Source of the DNA: JBBCJM01 sp037190175
Lineage (GTDB): Bacteria; Pseudomonadota; Alphaproteobacteria; Rhodobacterales; Rhodobacteraceae
Assembly (NCBI GenBank): GCA_037190175.1
Contig: JBBCJM010000059.1
Location: forward strand, 1-19,940
Length of the DNA stretch: 19,940 nt
Direction: 5' to 3'
The position numbers were made by a program, and so were the translations under genes. Below, one piece after another: positions 1-7,136 of this stretch (the first letter of the stretch is position 1; each line of letters starts with the position of its first letter). The notes beneath the pieces are model-generated. The model was not told the DNA's origin, searched no databases, and saw only the letters and a list, made by a program, of their open reading frames with translations.

Positions 1-64
1 CCCTCTCTCCCGACGATCCAGACCCACGCGCGAAAGGCCCCAAACCTTCGCACCCAAACCCTGT

Positions 65-141
<77 letters not shown>

Positions 142-166
142 GAAATTCCGATGATTACAACGGTCT

Positions 167-193
167 ACACCCCGCATCCCTGCGGGGTGTTTT
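167..193 (+). terminator. Rho-independent terminator of the tRNA
   Basis: A perfect 10-bp inverted repeat, ACACCCCGCA (167-176) and TGCGGGGTGT (181-190), is closed by the 4-nt loop TCCC and runs into a short T tract (190-193). It lies 25 nt after the tRNA CCA end, where an intrinsic terminator is expected. Confidence 0.85.
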
Positions 194-298
194 GCGTTCC
201 AGCACCATGGAAGCATTGTGGAAGCAAGAGGGGCCGAAGTCCTTCATATCGCTGCGTAAGGCGACAATGCCCTTTCGCGCATGTTCGTTTGTTCGGTT

Positions 299-457
299 TC
301 ACTTAGCGCCGGTCGCAGGAGCCTCGGGATCGCTTGAACTGTTGATCCAATCTTGGGGAATCAGGGCGTCCCCTCCACGCCAGCGCTCAACGATAGCGTT
401 CTGGTACCAGTCGCGGTCGATGTCGGCATGCTCCGTCACGATGATCTGGAGGCCGGG
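299..457 (-). pseudogene. C-terminal remnant of a DUF3732-like protein
   Basis: On the minus strand an open frame ending in TGA (299-301) encodes about 52 residues, including LQIIVTEHADIDRDW, then YQNAIVERWRGG and ALIPQDW. This resembles the C-terminal end of DUF3732 proteins (predicted SMC/RecN-like ATPases often found in accessory islands); the match is from memory. Nothing upstream of about position 457 continues the protein, because the opposite-strand IS21 transposase sequence begins there, so the gene was cut by an insertion or deletion. The frame is too short to be flagged by length alone, but its composition looks like real protein. It is unlikely to be functional. Confidence 0.5.
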
Positions 458-1483
458 CTTCTACGACAACATGAGGACGGCGGTCGAGGCGGTCTTCACC
501 GGGAAGGAACGGCTCTACAACCGCCGTTTCCTGCAGATGTGCAGCCATTGCCTGGTCCAGCCGGTGGCCTGCACTCCGGCCTCGGGCTGGGTCGAGCCAG
601 CGTGTCGCCATCGGTTCGAGACCGCTGGCGAGGGGGACAGGTCGAGAACCAGGTCGGGCTGGTGCGCGAGCGGTTCTTCACGCCTCGCCTGCGGGTGAAG
701 AGCTTCGAGGAACTGAACGCCTGGCTGCTGGACAAATGCGTGGCCCATGCCAAGGCGCATCGCCATCCCGAACAGGCGGACCGGACCATCTGGGAGGTGT
801 TCGAGGAAGAGCGCCAGCACCTGGTGCCCTATGCCGGTCCCTTCGATGGCTTCCATAGCGTGCCGGCCTCGGTGTCGAAGACCTGCACCGTGCGCTTCGA
901 CAACAACAAATACTCGGTGCTCTCGACGGCGGTCGGCCGCCCCGTAGAGGTGCATGCCTATGCCGATCGGATCGTCATTAGCCAGGACGGCACCATCGTC
1001 GGCGAGCACACCCGCGTCTTCGGCCGCGGTCAGACCGTCTATGACCCCTGGCACTATGTGCCTGTCCTGGCGCGCAAACCGGGCGCCCTGCGGAACGGAG
1101 CACCCTTCAAGGACTGGGTGCTGCCGCCGGCGATGGCCGCGATCCGGCGCAAGCTGAAGAACACGGACGACGGCGACCGGCAGATGGTCCAGATCCTGAG
1201 CTGCGTCCCTGACGATGGCCTGCAGGCGGTCGAAGCCGCCTGCCGCGAGGCTCTCGATCAGGGCGTCCATTCCGCCCCGGTCGTCATCAACATCCTGGCG
1301 CGGCAACGCGATCCCTTGCCGCCGCCCCTGCTTCTCCCCCCCGCCACGCTGCGCCTGACCCACGAACCCGTGGCCGACTGCGCGCGCTACGACAGCCTCA
1401 GGAGGACCAGCCGACATGGAACGCACCCAAATCCTCGACCTGATGGGGACGCTGAAGCTCTACGGAATGCGCGGCGCCTATGA
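455..1483 (+). pseudogene. istA: IS21 transposase IstA, 5'-truncated and frameshifted
   Basis: IstA-type residues start at about 462 (FYDNMRTAVEAVFTGKERLYN) and run to the GW at 585-590. They then resume two frames over at 629 with RGGQVENQVGLVRERFF and continue to the stop at 1481-1483. Removing 38 nt (591-628) restores a continuous frame reading GW-R-G-G-QVENQ, matching the GWEKGQVEN motif usual in IS21 transposases, so the lesion is a 38-bp insertion. The N-terminal helix-turn-helix and the first part of the DDE catalytic domain are missing. The C-terminal beta-barrel segment (YSVLSTAVGRPVEVHAYADR) is well kept. The 3' end overlaps istB by 68 nt, as in related elements. This is a non-functional transposase. 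Confidence 0.85.
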
Positions 1484-2144
1484 TGAGGTCATGGCCAGCG
1501 GCATCAAGCGCCAGCATGAGCCACCCCGCATCGTCGGTGACCTGCTGCAGTCGGAGATCGCCGAGAAGCAGGCGCGCTCGATCCGCTATCAGCTCACCGT
1601 CGCCAAGCTGCCTTTGGCCAAGGACATCGAGGAGTTCGACTTCTCCGGCACCCCCGTGAATGAAGGGCTGGTCCGGGAACTGGCCGGCGGAAGCTTCGTC
1701 GCGGACCAGCGCAATGTGGTTCTGATCGGCGGCACCGGCACCGGAAAAACCCATCTCGCGATCGCCGTCGCCCGCGCCCTCATCCGCAACGGCACCCGAG
1801 GCCGCTTCTACAATGTCGTTGATCTGGTCAATCGCCTGGAGACCGAGACGCGGACCGGAAAGCAGGGTCGCCTTGCCGACTACATGACCCGGCTCGACTT
1901 CGTCATTCTCGACGAGCTCGGTTATCTGCCCTTTGCACAGGCCGGGGGCCAGCTGCTCTTCCACCTGATCAGCCGCCTCTACGAGCGCACCTCCGTCATC
2001 GTCACCACCAATCTCGCCTTCGGAGAATGGCCCGCAGTCTTCGGCGATGCCAAGATGACCACCGCACTGCTCGATCGCCTCACCCACCATTGCGAGATCA
2101 TCGAGACCGGCAACGAATCCTGGCGCTTCAAGAACCGCGCCTGA
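1416..2144 (+). CDS. istB: IS21-family helper ATPase IstB
   Basis: The product has 242 residues, close to the usual IstB length. IstB is a DnaA/DnaC-like AAA+ ATPase that assembles on DNA and directs IstA transposase to target sites. Visible motifs are Walker A GGTGTGKT (residues 105-112), Walker B FVILDEL (162-168) followed by GYLPF, and a sensor-like TTN (197-199). The N-terminal region (1-70) has the LKLYGMRGAYDEV pattern of the IstB N-domain. The start ATG has AGGAGG-like sequence upstream (about 1401) and lies inside the 3' end of istA. The gene seems intact although its partner is broken, which suggests the damage to istA is fairly recent. Confidence 0.93.
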   Translation: MERTQILDLMGTLKLYGMRGAYDEVMASGIKRQHEPPRIVGDLLQSEIAEKQARSIRYQLTVAKLPLAKDIEEFDFSGTPVNEGLVRELAGGSFVADQRNVVLIGGTGTGKTHLAIAVARALIRNGTRGRFYNVVDLVNRLETETRTGKQGRLADYMTRLDFVILDELGYLPFAQAGGQLLFHLISRLYERTSVIVTTNLAFGEWPAVFGDAKMTTALLDRLTHHCEIIETGNESWRFKNRA

Positions 2145-2150
2145 GCACCC

Positions 2151-2208
2151 GATCAGGGCCTGACCCGCCTGCACTCCATGATCAGTTCCGTCGGCTCAGG
2201 CCCTGATC
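2151..2208 (+). repeat. Perfect 13-bp inverted repeat after istB
   Basis: GATCAGGGCCTGA (2151-2163) and TCAGGCCCTGATC (2196-2208) are exact inverted copies separated by 32 nt, starting 7 nt after the istB stop. It may form a stem that ends istAB transcription, or be part of the complex right end of the element. There is no T tract after the second arm, so a simple intrinsic terminator is not well supported. Confidence 0.6.
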
Positions 2209-2223
2209 CCTTCCAACCAAGGG

Positions 2224-2273
2224 GGGTCAATTTTGCACGCCGATCAGGGGGCAGTTTTGTACGCCGATTGACA
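2224..2273 (+). repeat. IS21 right-end terminal direct repeats
   Basis: Two related units lie about 25 bp apart: GGGTCAATTTTGCACGCCGA (from 2224) and GGGGCAGTTTTGTACGCCGA (from 2248), the second ending ATTGACA at 2273. Multiple terminal repeats of this kind are transposase-binding sites at IS21 ends. The outer copy marks the right boundary of the element. Confidence 0.8.
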
Positions 2274-2298
2274 CAGTGCGGGCAGGCGGGCGCGGCGG

Positions 2299-2430
2299 AG
2301 ATGTTTTTTCGGGCGCGAGGACGAGATCGCCAAGATCGAATCCGCCACGACGGACGGCTGCCTTGTCTACGGAGGAAGGCAGCTTGGGAAATCCGCGCTG
2401 CTGCATCATGTGCGCAAGAGGTTCCACCAG
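2299..2430 (+). pseudogene. P-loop ATPase fragment (Walker A region)
   Basis: Right after the IS21 end, an open frame (codons from 2299) reads FFGREDEIAKIE, then DGCLVYGGRQLGKSALLHHV and RKRFHQ. FxGRExEI followed about 15 residues later by GGRQLGKSALL is the N-terminal layout of STAND/AAA-type ATPases, with Walker A GGRQLGKS. After about 2430 the similarity is lost, and the frame closes downstream without Walker B or later motifs. The start is also missing, presumably lost to the IS element. It is a gene fragment; which ATPase family it came from cannot be told from 41 residues. Confidence 0.5.
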
Positions 2431-2488
2431 TGCGCGGCGGTCGAATATAGATTGACGAAGCGCACGTATTCCGAGGGCAGCCGACAAA

Positions 2489-2743
2489 ATGGCCATTCTG
2501 CACGACGGCGATCTGTCTCTGGAGATCCGATACCGTGAGTTCGAACATGGTTGGGTTTACTACGACATCTGGCTGCGCTGGCGGGAAGAACCGGCACTCA
2601 ATGACGCCGGCGGCGATCTCGGCCCATGTCTCCCACGGGGAGTAGAGTGCGGAGAGATGGGGAAACCCGCGGTGCGGCCGTCGCCCGTCGCGCTCGCGCG
2701 CCATTCGCCCGAGGCCAGCAGGCGAGGCTTCTCGTGCTCGTGA
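2489..2743 (+). pseudogene. Truncated ORF of unknown function
   Basis: An ATG at 2489 opens a frame whose first 38 or so residues look like real protein (MAILHDGDLSLEIRYREF, then HGWVYYDIWLRW and REEPALND). From about 2600 the sequence is shared with the minus-strand terminase fragment, and the remaining residues are an out-of-frame read of it. I read it as the N-terminal stub of an unrecognised gene cut at about 2600. An upstream GAGGGCAG could serve as ribosome binding site. I cannot name a family. Confidence 0.3.
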
Positions 2744-3354
2744 TGGATGCCGCCGCAGGCCTCGCATACCAGATGCGCCTAGCTCGGGCCAGCGGATGCG
2801 CGCCCATGTGATCGGGGCCGTGTCGCCGCAATGCAGGCAGGGGACGTGGAAATACCGCCGGTCGCTGTCGAGGAAGGCCGCCTCGCTGCGGGAGTGGCCC
2901 TTCAGCGTGGGCGTCGAAACCATGTAGATCTTGCGCCGCCCCCGGAAGGTGGTGGTGCGCTGGATGGCCAGATCGACCGGATCGCCCCCGCCATCGGCGT
3001 CACCGGGATAGGTATCGGGCGGGTGTGGAGCACAGGCCGACGGCGCTGTTCGCGCCGGTCATCACCAACTGGCCGCCGGGGAAGGATTTGCGAAACAGGC
3101 TGTTGCCGGCGTCGCGCGACCTCGGGGCCGAGACCAGATCGCGCAGGGCAGGGGTCGCCTCGATCAGCGGATCGATGCGCACGGTCGTGTTCCGGTGCTC
3201 CCAGGTCGAGCGACGGCATGACCGGCATGGCGATGCCGGGCGCGTTCTGGATGATGTAGCCGAGCCAGCTCAGCCCGGCCTCTAAGCCGCCGGTCCGCGC
3301 GGCCTTCATCAGCACGACGCGCTCCCCGGGGCTGGAGGTCGAGAGCGCGTCCAT
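2598..3354 (-). pseudogene. Phage terminase large subunit (GpA family) remnant
   Basis: Minus-strand pieces in order are SSPGERVVLMKAARTGG with EAGLSWLGYIIQNAPG (about 3345-3200), RNTTVRIDPLIEATPALRDL to VMTGANSAVGL (about 3197-3016), DLAIQRTTTFRGRRKIYMVS and HVPCLHCGD (about 3000-2795), and EACGGIHHEHEKPRLLASGE to SALYSPWETWAEIAA (about 2780-2600). These are consecutive parts of the lambda gpA-type packaging ATPase/nuclease, including the two CxxC-like zinc-ribbon halves. At least three frame changes (near 3200, 3015 and 2785) and a small deletion where the LFLDE segment should be show that it is dead. The N- and C-terminal parts are missing. It indicates a former tailed prophage at this locus. 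Confidence 0.8.
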
Positions 3355-3582
3355 GTCGTGATGGGCCAGCCCCTCCTCGACCAGGCATTTCAGGATGCGA
3401 TGCGTGGTCGAGCGCGGCAGATCCAGCGCCTCGGCGATGGTGCTCGGGCCGACGCCCCGCGAATTGGCCTGCCCGATCCGGCGCAGGATCGCCGCCGCGC
3501 GGCGGATCGCCTGCGTGCCGTCGGTGTTCGCGGCAATCCTGCTTCCTGTCCAGCCTGGGTCCATCGCGGGTCTAGACGGCAA
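3355..3582 (-). pseudogene. IclR-family regulator, N-terminal DNA-binding domain only
   Basis: From the start codon at 3582 (minus strand), residues 22-76 read as an IclR winged helix: GTQAIRRAAAILRRIGQAN, then STIAEALDLPRSTTHRILKCL and VEEGLAHHD. The recognition helix is around residues 57-68. The effector-binding domain, normally about 170 residues more, is absent. At residue 77 (3354) the frame passes directly into phage terminase sequence (MDALSTSSPGERVV). The open frame continues to 2902 as a 226-residue chimera, with real terminase homology lost after about residue 127. A full IclR regulator is excluded. A DNA-binding stub that still binds an operator is possible but unproven. Confidence 0.7.
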
Positions 3583-3849
3583 GATGGCGCCGGGCGAGCG
3601 CCGCCATCCGCCTTGCCCGGCCGTCGGTCAGCGGGGCGGGGACAGGGACGGGGCCGATTGCCCCGGCAAGGCGGGGCAGCCCGCGTTTCCGTGCGGCAAC
3701 GCGCCGGGGAAGGCGAATGGTTCGGGCCACCGTGATGGGGATGCAGCCGGGGCAGGCCGGGCATCGACGCCCGCGACGCGCTGGCGTAGCCTGTCGTCAG
3801 GGAAACCGGCACCGGCCGCTTTTCCCGGTTCTGCAACGGGTTGCCCGAC
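3583..3849. other. Intergenic region between IclR stub and LysR gene
   Basis: 267 nt between divergent genes, which should hold promoters for both, but no clear sigma-70 boxes are visible. It has a 7-bp inverted repeat, TGCCCCG (3659-3665) and CGGGGCA (3672-3678), with a 6-nt loop and no T tract. No copy of the TGTCCCACTATRTGG palindrome found elsewhere in the window is seen here. Confidence 0.5.
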
Positions 3850-4764
3850 ATGGATGTCCGCAGACTACGCTACTTCGTGGCTGCTGCCGAGGAAGAGAAC
3901 TTCCATCGCGCGGCCGAGCGCGTGTTCCTGACCCAGCCCGCGCTCAGCCGCTATGTCCAGCAGCTCGAACAGGAACTGGGCGTCCAGCTTTTCGAGCGGG
4001 TGAGGAAGCGCGTCCGCCTTGCGCCCGCCGGCGTCCTGTTCCTGAAACACGCGAAATCCATCCTTCACGGCGTCGACACCGCCCTGTCGGAGGTGAAGCA
4101 GATCGCCAGCGGCCGCGAGGGGGTGCTGCGGCTGGACTTCATCCCCTCGGCGCTCAGCCATCCCGTCGTCCCGCGCGCCATCGATCTGTTCCGCAAGACC
4201 ACGCCGGGGGTGGACCTTGCCCTGCACCCCGCCACCACGCGGGCGGCCGTCGCCGCGCTGCGGGCGGGCGAGATCGACGCGGCCTTCGTGCACCGGCCGC
4301 AAGGCGGCTTCGCGGCCGATATCGAGACGGTGGAGGCGGCCACGGTCGACTGGGTGTTCGCGATGCCCGCCGACCATACCCTTTCCCCTGTGACACGGCT
4401 TGGCCTTTCGGATTTTCGGGGCGAGGATTTCCTGTGGATCCCGCGCGAACAGTCGCCGGAGCTGTTCGATCTTCTGGTGCCGCTCTGCGCCTCCGCCGGG
4501 TTGAATCCCAAGATCATCGACGGTGGCGGCGACATCCTGACCTATTTCCGGCTTGTCGCGGCGCGGCTGGGCGTGACGATCACCGCGGCCACCATCGCCG
4601 AGGAATACCACGGGAAAAGCATCGTCTTCCGCCGCCTGCCGGAATTGCCGCCGCCGTTCCGTATTGATCTCGCCTATCTCAAGACGAACGGCTCTTCCAC
4701 CCTGCACCGCTTTCTCGCCATCTTCGGCACTGCGCTGGACGCGGGCCGAGCGGCGTCGACTTGA
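3850..4764 (+). CDS. LysR-type transcriptional regulator
   Basis: The product has 304 residues, the standard LysR length. The N-terminal winged helix-turn-helix is clear: MDVRRLRYFVAAAEEENFHR, then FLTQPALSRYVQQLEQELG and LFER (residues 27-50). The rest fits the two-lobed periplasmic-binding-like effector domain (about 90-295). The ATG at 3850 is chosen because LysR proteins usually begin a few residues before LRYF; a TTG at 3841 would add only three residues. It is transcribed in the same direction as the catabolic genes after it, not divergently, and a T-N11-A palindrome overlaps its stop codon. It probably controls the following operon in response to a pathway acid or CoA ester (inference). 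Confidence 0.93.
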   Translation: MDVRRLRYFVAAAEEENFHRAAERVFLTQPALSRYVQQLEQELGVQLFERVRKRVRLAPAGVLFLKHAKSILHGVDTALSEVKQIASGREGVLRLDFIPSALSHPVVPRAIDLFRKTTPGVDLALHPATTRAAVAALRAGEIDAAFVHRPQGGFAADIETVEAATVDWVFAMPADHTLSPVTRLGLSDFRGEDFLWIPREQSPELFDLLVPLCASAGLNPKIIDGGGDILTYFRLVAARLGVTITAATIAEEYHGKSIVFRRLPELPPPFRIDLAYLKTNGSSTLHRFLAIFGTALDAGRAAST

Positions 4765-4781
4765 TGCAATTCCCGTATCAA
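4761..4781. promoter_or_regulatory. Candidate LysR-box (T-N11-A palindrome)
   Basis: TTGATGC and GTATCAA (6 of 7 positions symmetric) flank AATTCCC, giving a 21-bp interrupted palindrome with T4765-N11-A4777, the LysR-family binding pattern. It overlaps the LysR stop codon and lies 84 nt before the start of the next gene. No convincing -35/-10 pair is seen downstream of it. Confidence 0.45.
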
Positions 4782-4865
4782 CCCGCCCGAAACGGCATTG
4801 GCGCGGATCGCGCCGCGTCCCGATGGTATGCGCGGGCGCGTCGAAGGACGCCAGGGGGAGGCGCC

Positions 4866-5429
4866 ATGCCGATGCCGCGGATCGGGCCGCTGGCCGATCA
4901 AGAACTGTCCGAGGACACCCGCGCCCTGCTGGCGTTTTCCGTGTCCGAGACCGGCGCGGGCGCCGAGGCGCAGACCTTCTTCAGGACGCTTCTGCGCCAT
5001 CCGGGGCTTTACCGCAGATTCGCGCCCTTCGTGGGCAAGCTTCTCTTGAAAGGCAGGCTGCCGGCCCGCGCGCGCGAACTGGCGATCCTGCGCTGCGCGG
5101 CGCTTTGCGCGGCCGACTTGGAATGGAACGCCCATGTCCCCATGGCGCGGGCGGCCGGCCTTGACGACGCGGAAATCCGCGCGGTGCGCGGCGGATCGGC
5201 GGCGCCGGTCTGGACGCCGGGCGATGCGGCTGTCCTGCGCGCCGCGGAAGAGCTTCACGCCGAAGCGCGGATCGGCGACGCGACATGGGCGCTGCTGGCG
5301 GGGGCCTTCGACGAGGCGCAGCTTATCGAGTTGACCTTCCTCATCGGCGCTTACCACATGATCGCCTTTGTGCAGAATTCGTTGCGCGGCGGGCCGCCGC
5401 CCGCCGGCGGACATGCAGTCGAGGGATGA
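4866..5429 (+). CDS. Carboxymuconolactone decarboxylase-like (AhpD-fold) protein
   Basis: The product has 187 residues. The conserved CMD helix pair is visible: ARARELAILRCAALCAADLE, then WNAHVPMARAAGL (residues 68-99), with the E..W..H pattern. The C-terminal helix ELTFLIGAYHMIAFVQNSL (155-173) is also typical. The CxxC of peroxidase-type AhpD is absent (C77 and C81 are spaced CxxxC in a different position), so a decarboxylase, hydrolase or structural role is more likely than peroxide reduction. The start is set at the ATG at 4866, preceded by AGGGGGAG at suitable spacing; an open frame upstream has no ribosome site and no family similarity. Such proteins are common in aromatic and steroid catabolic clusters, often without a proven reaction. 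The next gene follows after 10 nt. Confidence 0.85.
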   Translation: MPMPRIGPLADQELSEDTRALLAFSVSETGAGAEAQTFFRTLLRHPGLYRRFAPFVGKLLLKGRLPARARELAILRCAALCAADLEWNAHVPMARAAGLDDAEIRAVRGGSAAPVWTPGDAAVLRAAEELHAEARIGDATWALLAGAFDEAQLIELTFLIGAYHMIAFVQNSLRGGPPPAGGHAVEG

Positions 5430-5439
5430 GGGAAACACG

Positions 5440-6306
5440 ATGGGTGCATTGACGGACAAGGTGGTGGTGGTGACCGGGGCGGGCCGGGGCCTGGGCAGCG
5501 CCTATGCGCGGCTTGCCGCGCAGGAAGGCGCGCGCGTCGTCGTCAACGACATCGACGCCGCGCAGGCGGCCGGGGTGGTCGAGGCGATAGGCAGGGCAGG
5601 CGGGCAGGCGGTGGCCGACAGTTCCGACATCAGCAGCTGGGACGGCGCCGAGGCGCTGGTGCGCGGCTGCGTCGCCCGGTTCGGCCGCATCGACGGGCTG
5701 GTCAACAATGCGGGACTCTTCTACCTGTCCCGCCCCGAGGACGAGACGCCCGAACGCATCCGGGCCATCGTGGACGTGAACGTGCTTGGCCCCGTCTACT
5801 GCGGCATCCATGCACTGCGGGCGATGATCCCTCAGGACAGCGGGTCGATCGTCAACGTGACCTCGGGCGCCCATGCAGGCATTTCCGACATGGGCCTTTA
5901 CGGCGCCACCAAGGGCGCGGTGGCCTCGCTCACCTATGGCTGGGCCGTCGATGTCGCGGGGACGGGGGTGCGCGTCAACGCGGTCTCGCCCATCGCCAAG
6001 TCGCGCATGTATGACACGATGCTGGCGTTCAAGGGCGGCACGGGCAGCGATACCGCCATCACGCCCGAGGACAATGCCGCGCCCGTCGTCTACTTCTTGT
6101 CCGACGCCGCGCGGGCGATCAACGGCCAGATCCTCCGCATCAGCCCGCCGCGCCTGTCGCTGATGGTCCACCCGGCCGAGGTTCCGGTCTATGCGACCTG
6201 CGCGGCATGGACGGTGGCCGATATCGAACGGGCGTTCCGCAACGAATTGAAGGACGCGCTTCAGCCGCTGGGCCTGTCCGCCTGGAAGGCGACGGTGGTG
6301 TCGTGA
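5440..6306 (+). CDS. Short-chain dehydrogenase/reductase (SDR)
   Basis: The product has 288 residues and is a classical SDR with a C-terminal extension. The Rossmann motif TGAGRGLG is at residues 12-19. Asp37 after VVVN favours NAD(H) over NADP(H). NNAG is at 89-92, and the catalytic set is Asn114, Ser142, Tyr154 and Lys158 (SGAHAGISDMGLYGATK). After the usual NGQ near residue 228, about 60 extra residues follow (ISPPRLSLMVHPAEV and onward). The same tail occurs, to my memory, in beta-hydroxyacyl-CoA or steroid-associated SDRs. The likely reaction is oxidation of a hydroxyl on a ring or acyl-CoA intermediate. The ATG at 5440 has GAGGG and GGGAAA upstream. The stop overlaps a possible GTG start of the following gene. 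Confidence 0.9.
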   Translation: MGALTDKVVVVTGAGRGLGSAYARLAAQEGARVVVNDIDAAQAAGVVEAIGRAGGQAVADSSDISSWDGAEALVRGCVARFGRIDGLVNNAGLFYLSRPEDETPERIRAIVDVNVLGPVYCGIHALRAMIPQDSGSIVNVTSGAHAGISDMGLYGATKGAVASLTYGWAVDVAGTGVRVNAVSPIAKSRMYDTMLAFKGGTGSDTAITPEDNAAPVVYFLSDAARAINGQILRISPPRLSLMVHPAEVPVYATCAAWTVADIERAFRNELKDALQPLGLSAWKATVVS

Positions 6307-6314
6307 AGGCGCAG

Positions 6315-7133
6315 ATGGCTTTGGACGGCTACGACTGTCTGAAGCTGTCGCTGGAGAACAGCGGCGTTCTGGTCGTCACCATGGAGACCGGCCAGAAGAA
6401 GAATGCGATGACCGCCGCGCTGCATTCGGAGCTTGCCGGCATCTGGGGCGCCATCGGCAAGGACCCGCGCATCAAGGCCGTGGTCGTCACCGGCGGCGCC
6501 GATGCCTTCAGCGCGGGCGGCGAGATCGGCTGGGTGAGAGAGCTTGCCGCGAAACCGGCGACGCCCGAGGGCCGCGCCGATTTCTCGGATTTCGAGGAAT
6601 TGCTGGCGATCCCGCTGGGGATGATGAACCTCGACAAGCCCATCGTGTCGGCGATCGAGGGCGCGGCGGTCGCGGGCGGGCTGGCGGTGGCGCTGATGGC
6701 CGACATCTCGGTCGCGGCCGAGGACGCGGTGCTGTGCGACGGCCATGTGCGCGGCGGCATCGTGGCGGGCGATCACGCCGCGCTGATCTGGCCGCTTCTG
6801 TGCGGCATGGCGAAGGCGAAGCTCTATCTGCTGACGGGCCGTCCGCTCGATGGCGCCGAGGCGTCGCGTATCGGGCTGGTGAGCATGGCGGTGCCCGCCG
6901 CCGAGGTCCTGCCGACCGCAATGCGGATCGCCGGGGACCTGGCCGCCGGCCCGCAACTCGCCATCCGCTGGACCAAGCGGGCGCTCAACGGCTGGCTGCG
7001 GCAGGCGCAGCCGGTCTTCGAGCATTCGGCGGCGCTCGAGCGGCTGTCGTTCCTGCATCCCGACATGGCCGAGGGGCTGGACGCGATCCTGTCGCGTCGG
7101 CCCCCCCGGTTTCCGTCGGCCGGGGGCGGCTGA
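6315..7133 (+). CDS. Enoyl-CoA hydratase/isomerase-family protein
   Basis: The product has 272 residues with the crotonase fold. The first oxyanion-hole motif is FSAGGE (residues 65-70) and the second is EGAAVAGGLAVALMADI (115-131). The two crotonase glutamates are not at their usual places: the GGxE position is Ala124, and the second position is His144 in DGHVRGG. Hydratase activity by the standard mechanism is therefore uncertain, and an isomerase, retro-aldol or C-C hydrolase role is possible. The ATG at 6315 is preferred, with GAAGG at 6305-6309 as ribosome site. A GTG at 6303 overlapping the SDR stop (GTGA) would add four residues. It is followed after 3 nt by the acyl-CoA synthetase. 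Confidence 0.88.
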   Translation: MALDGYDCLKLSLENSGVLVVTMETGQKKNAMTAALHSELAGIWGAIGKDPRIKAVVVTGGADAFSAGGEIGWVRELAAKPATPEGRADFSDFEELLAIPLGMMNLDKPIVSAIEGAAVAGGLAVALMADISVAAEDAVLCDGHVRGGIVAGDHAALIWPLLCGMAKAKLYLLTGRPLDGAEASRIGLVSMAVPAAEVLPTAMRIAGDLAAGPQLAIRWTKRALNGWLRQAQPVFEHSAALERLSFLHPDMAEGLDAILSRRPPRFPSAGGG

Positions 7134-7136
7134 CCC

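Larger units (their letters stand above)
455..2273 (+). mobile_element. IS21-family insertion sequence remnant (left end lost)
   Basis: The element carries the two-gene istA-istB arrangement of IS21 and the right terminal repeats. IstA lacks its N-terminal half, and no left-end repeat matching the right end is seen between 142 and 455. The right end is taken as 2273, where the outer repeat ends in GATTGACA, complementary to the TGTCAATC start typical of this family. The element lies between two unrelated gene fragments, so a deletion removed its left part together with neighbouring DNA. Without intact istA it could move only if transposase were supplied from elsewhere, and without the left end probably not at all. 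Confidence 0.85.

Noticed and set aside
2902..3582. The IclR-terminase chimera as a functional regulator
   Set aside because: No effector-binding domain, and the terminase part is frameshifted after about residue 127. Annotated as two remnants instead and kept as a finding.
3659..3678. TGCCCCG/CGGGGCA hairpin as an intrinsic terminator or operator
   Set aside because: Only 7 bp, no T tract on either side, and not similar to the shared palindrome; likely chance in GC-rich DNA.
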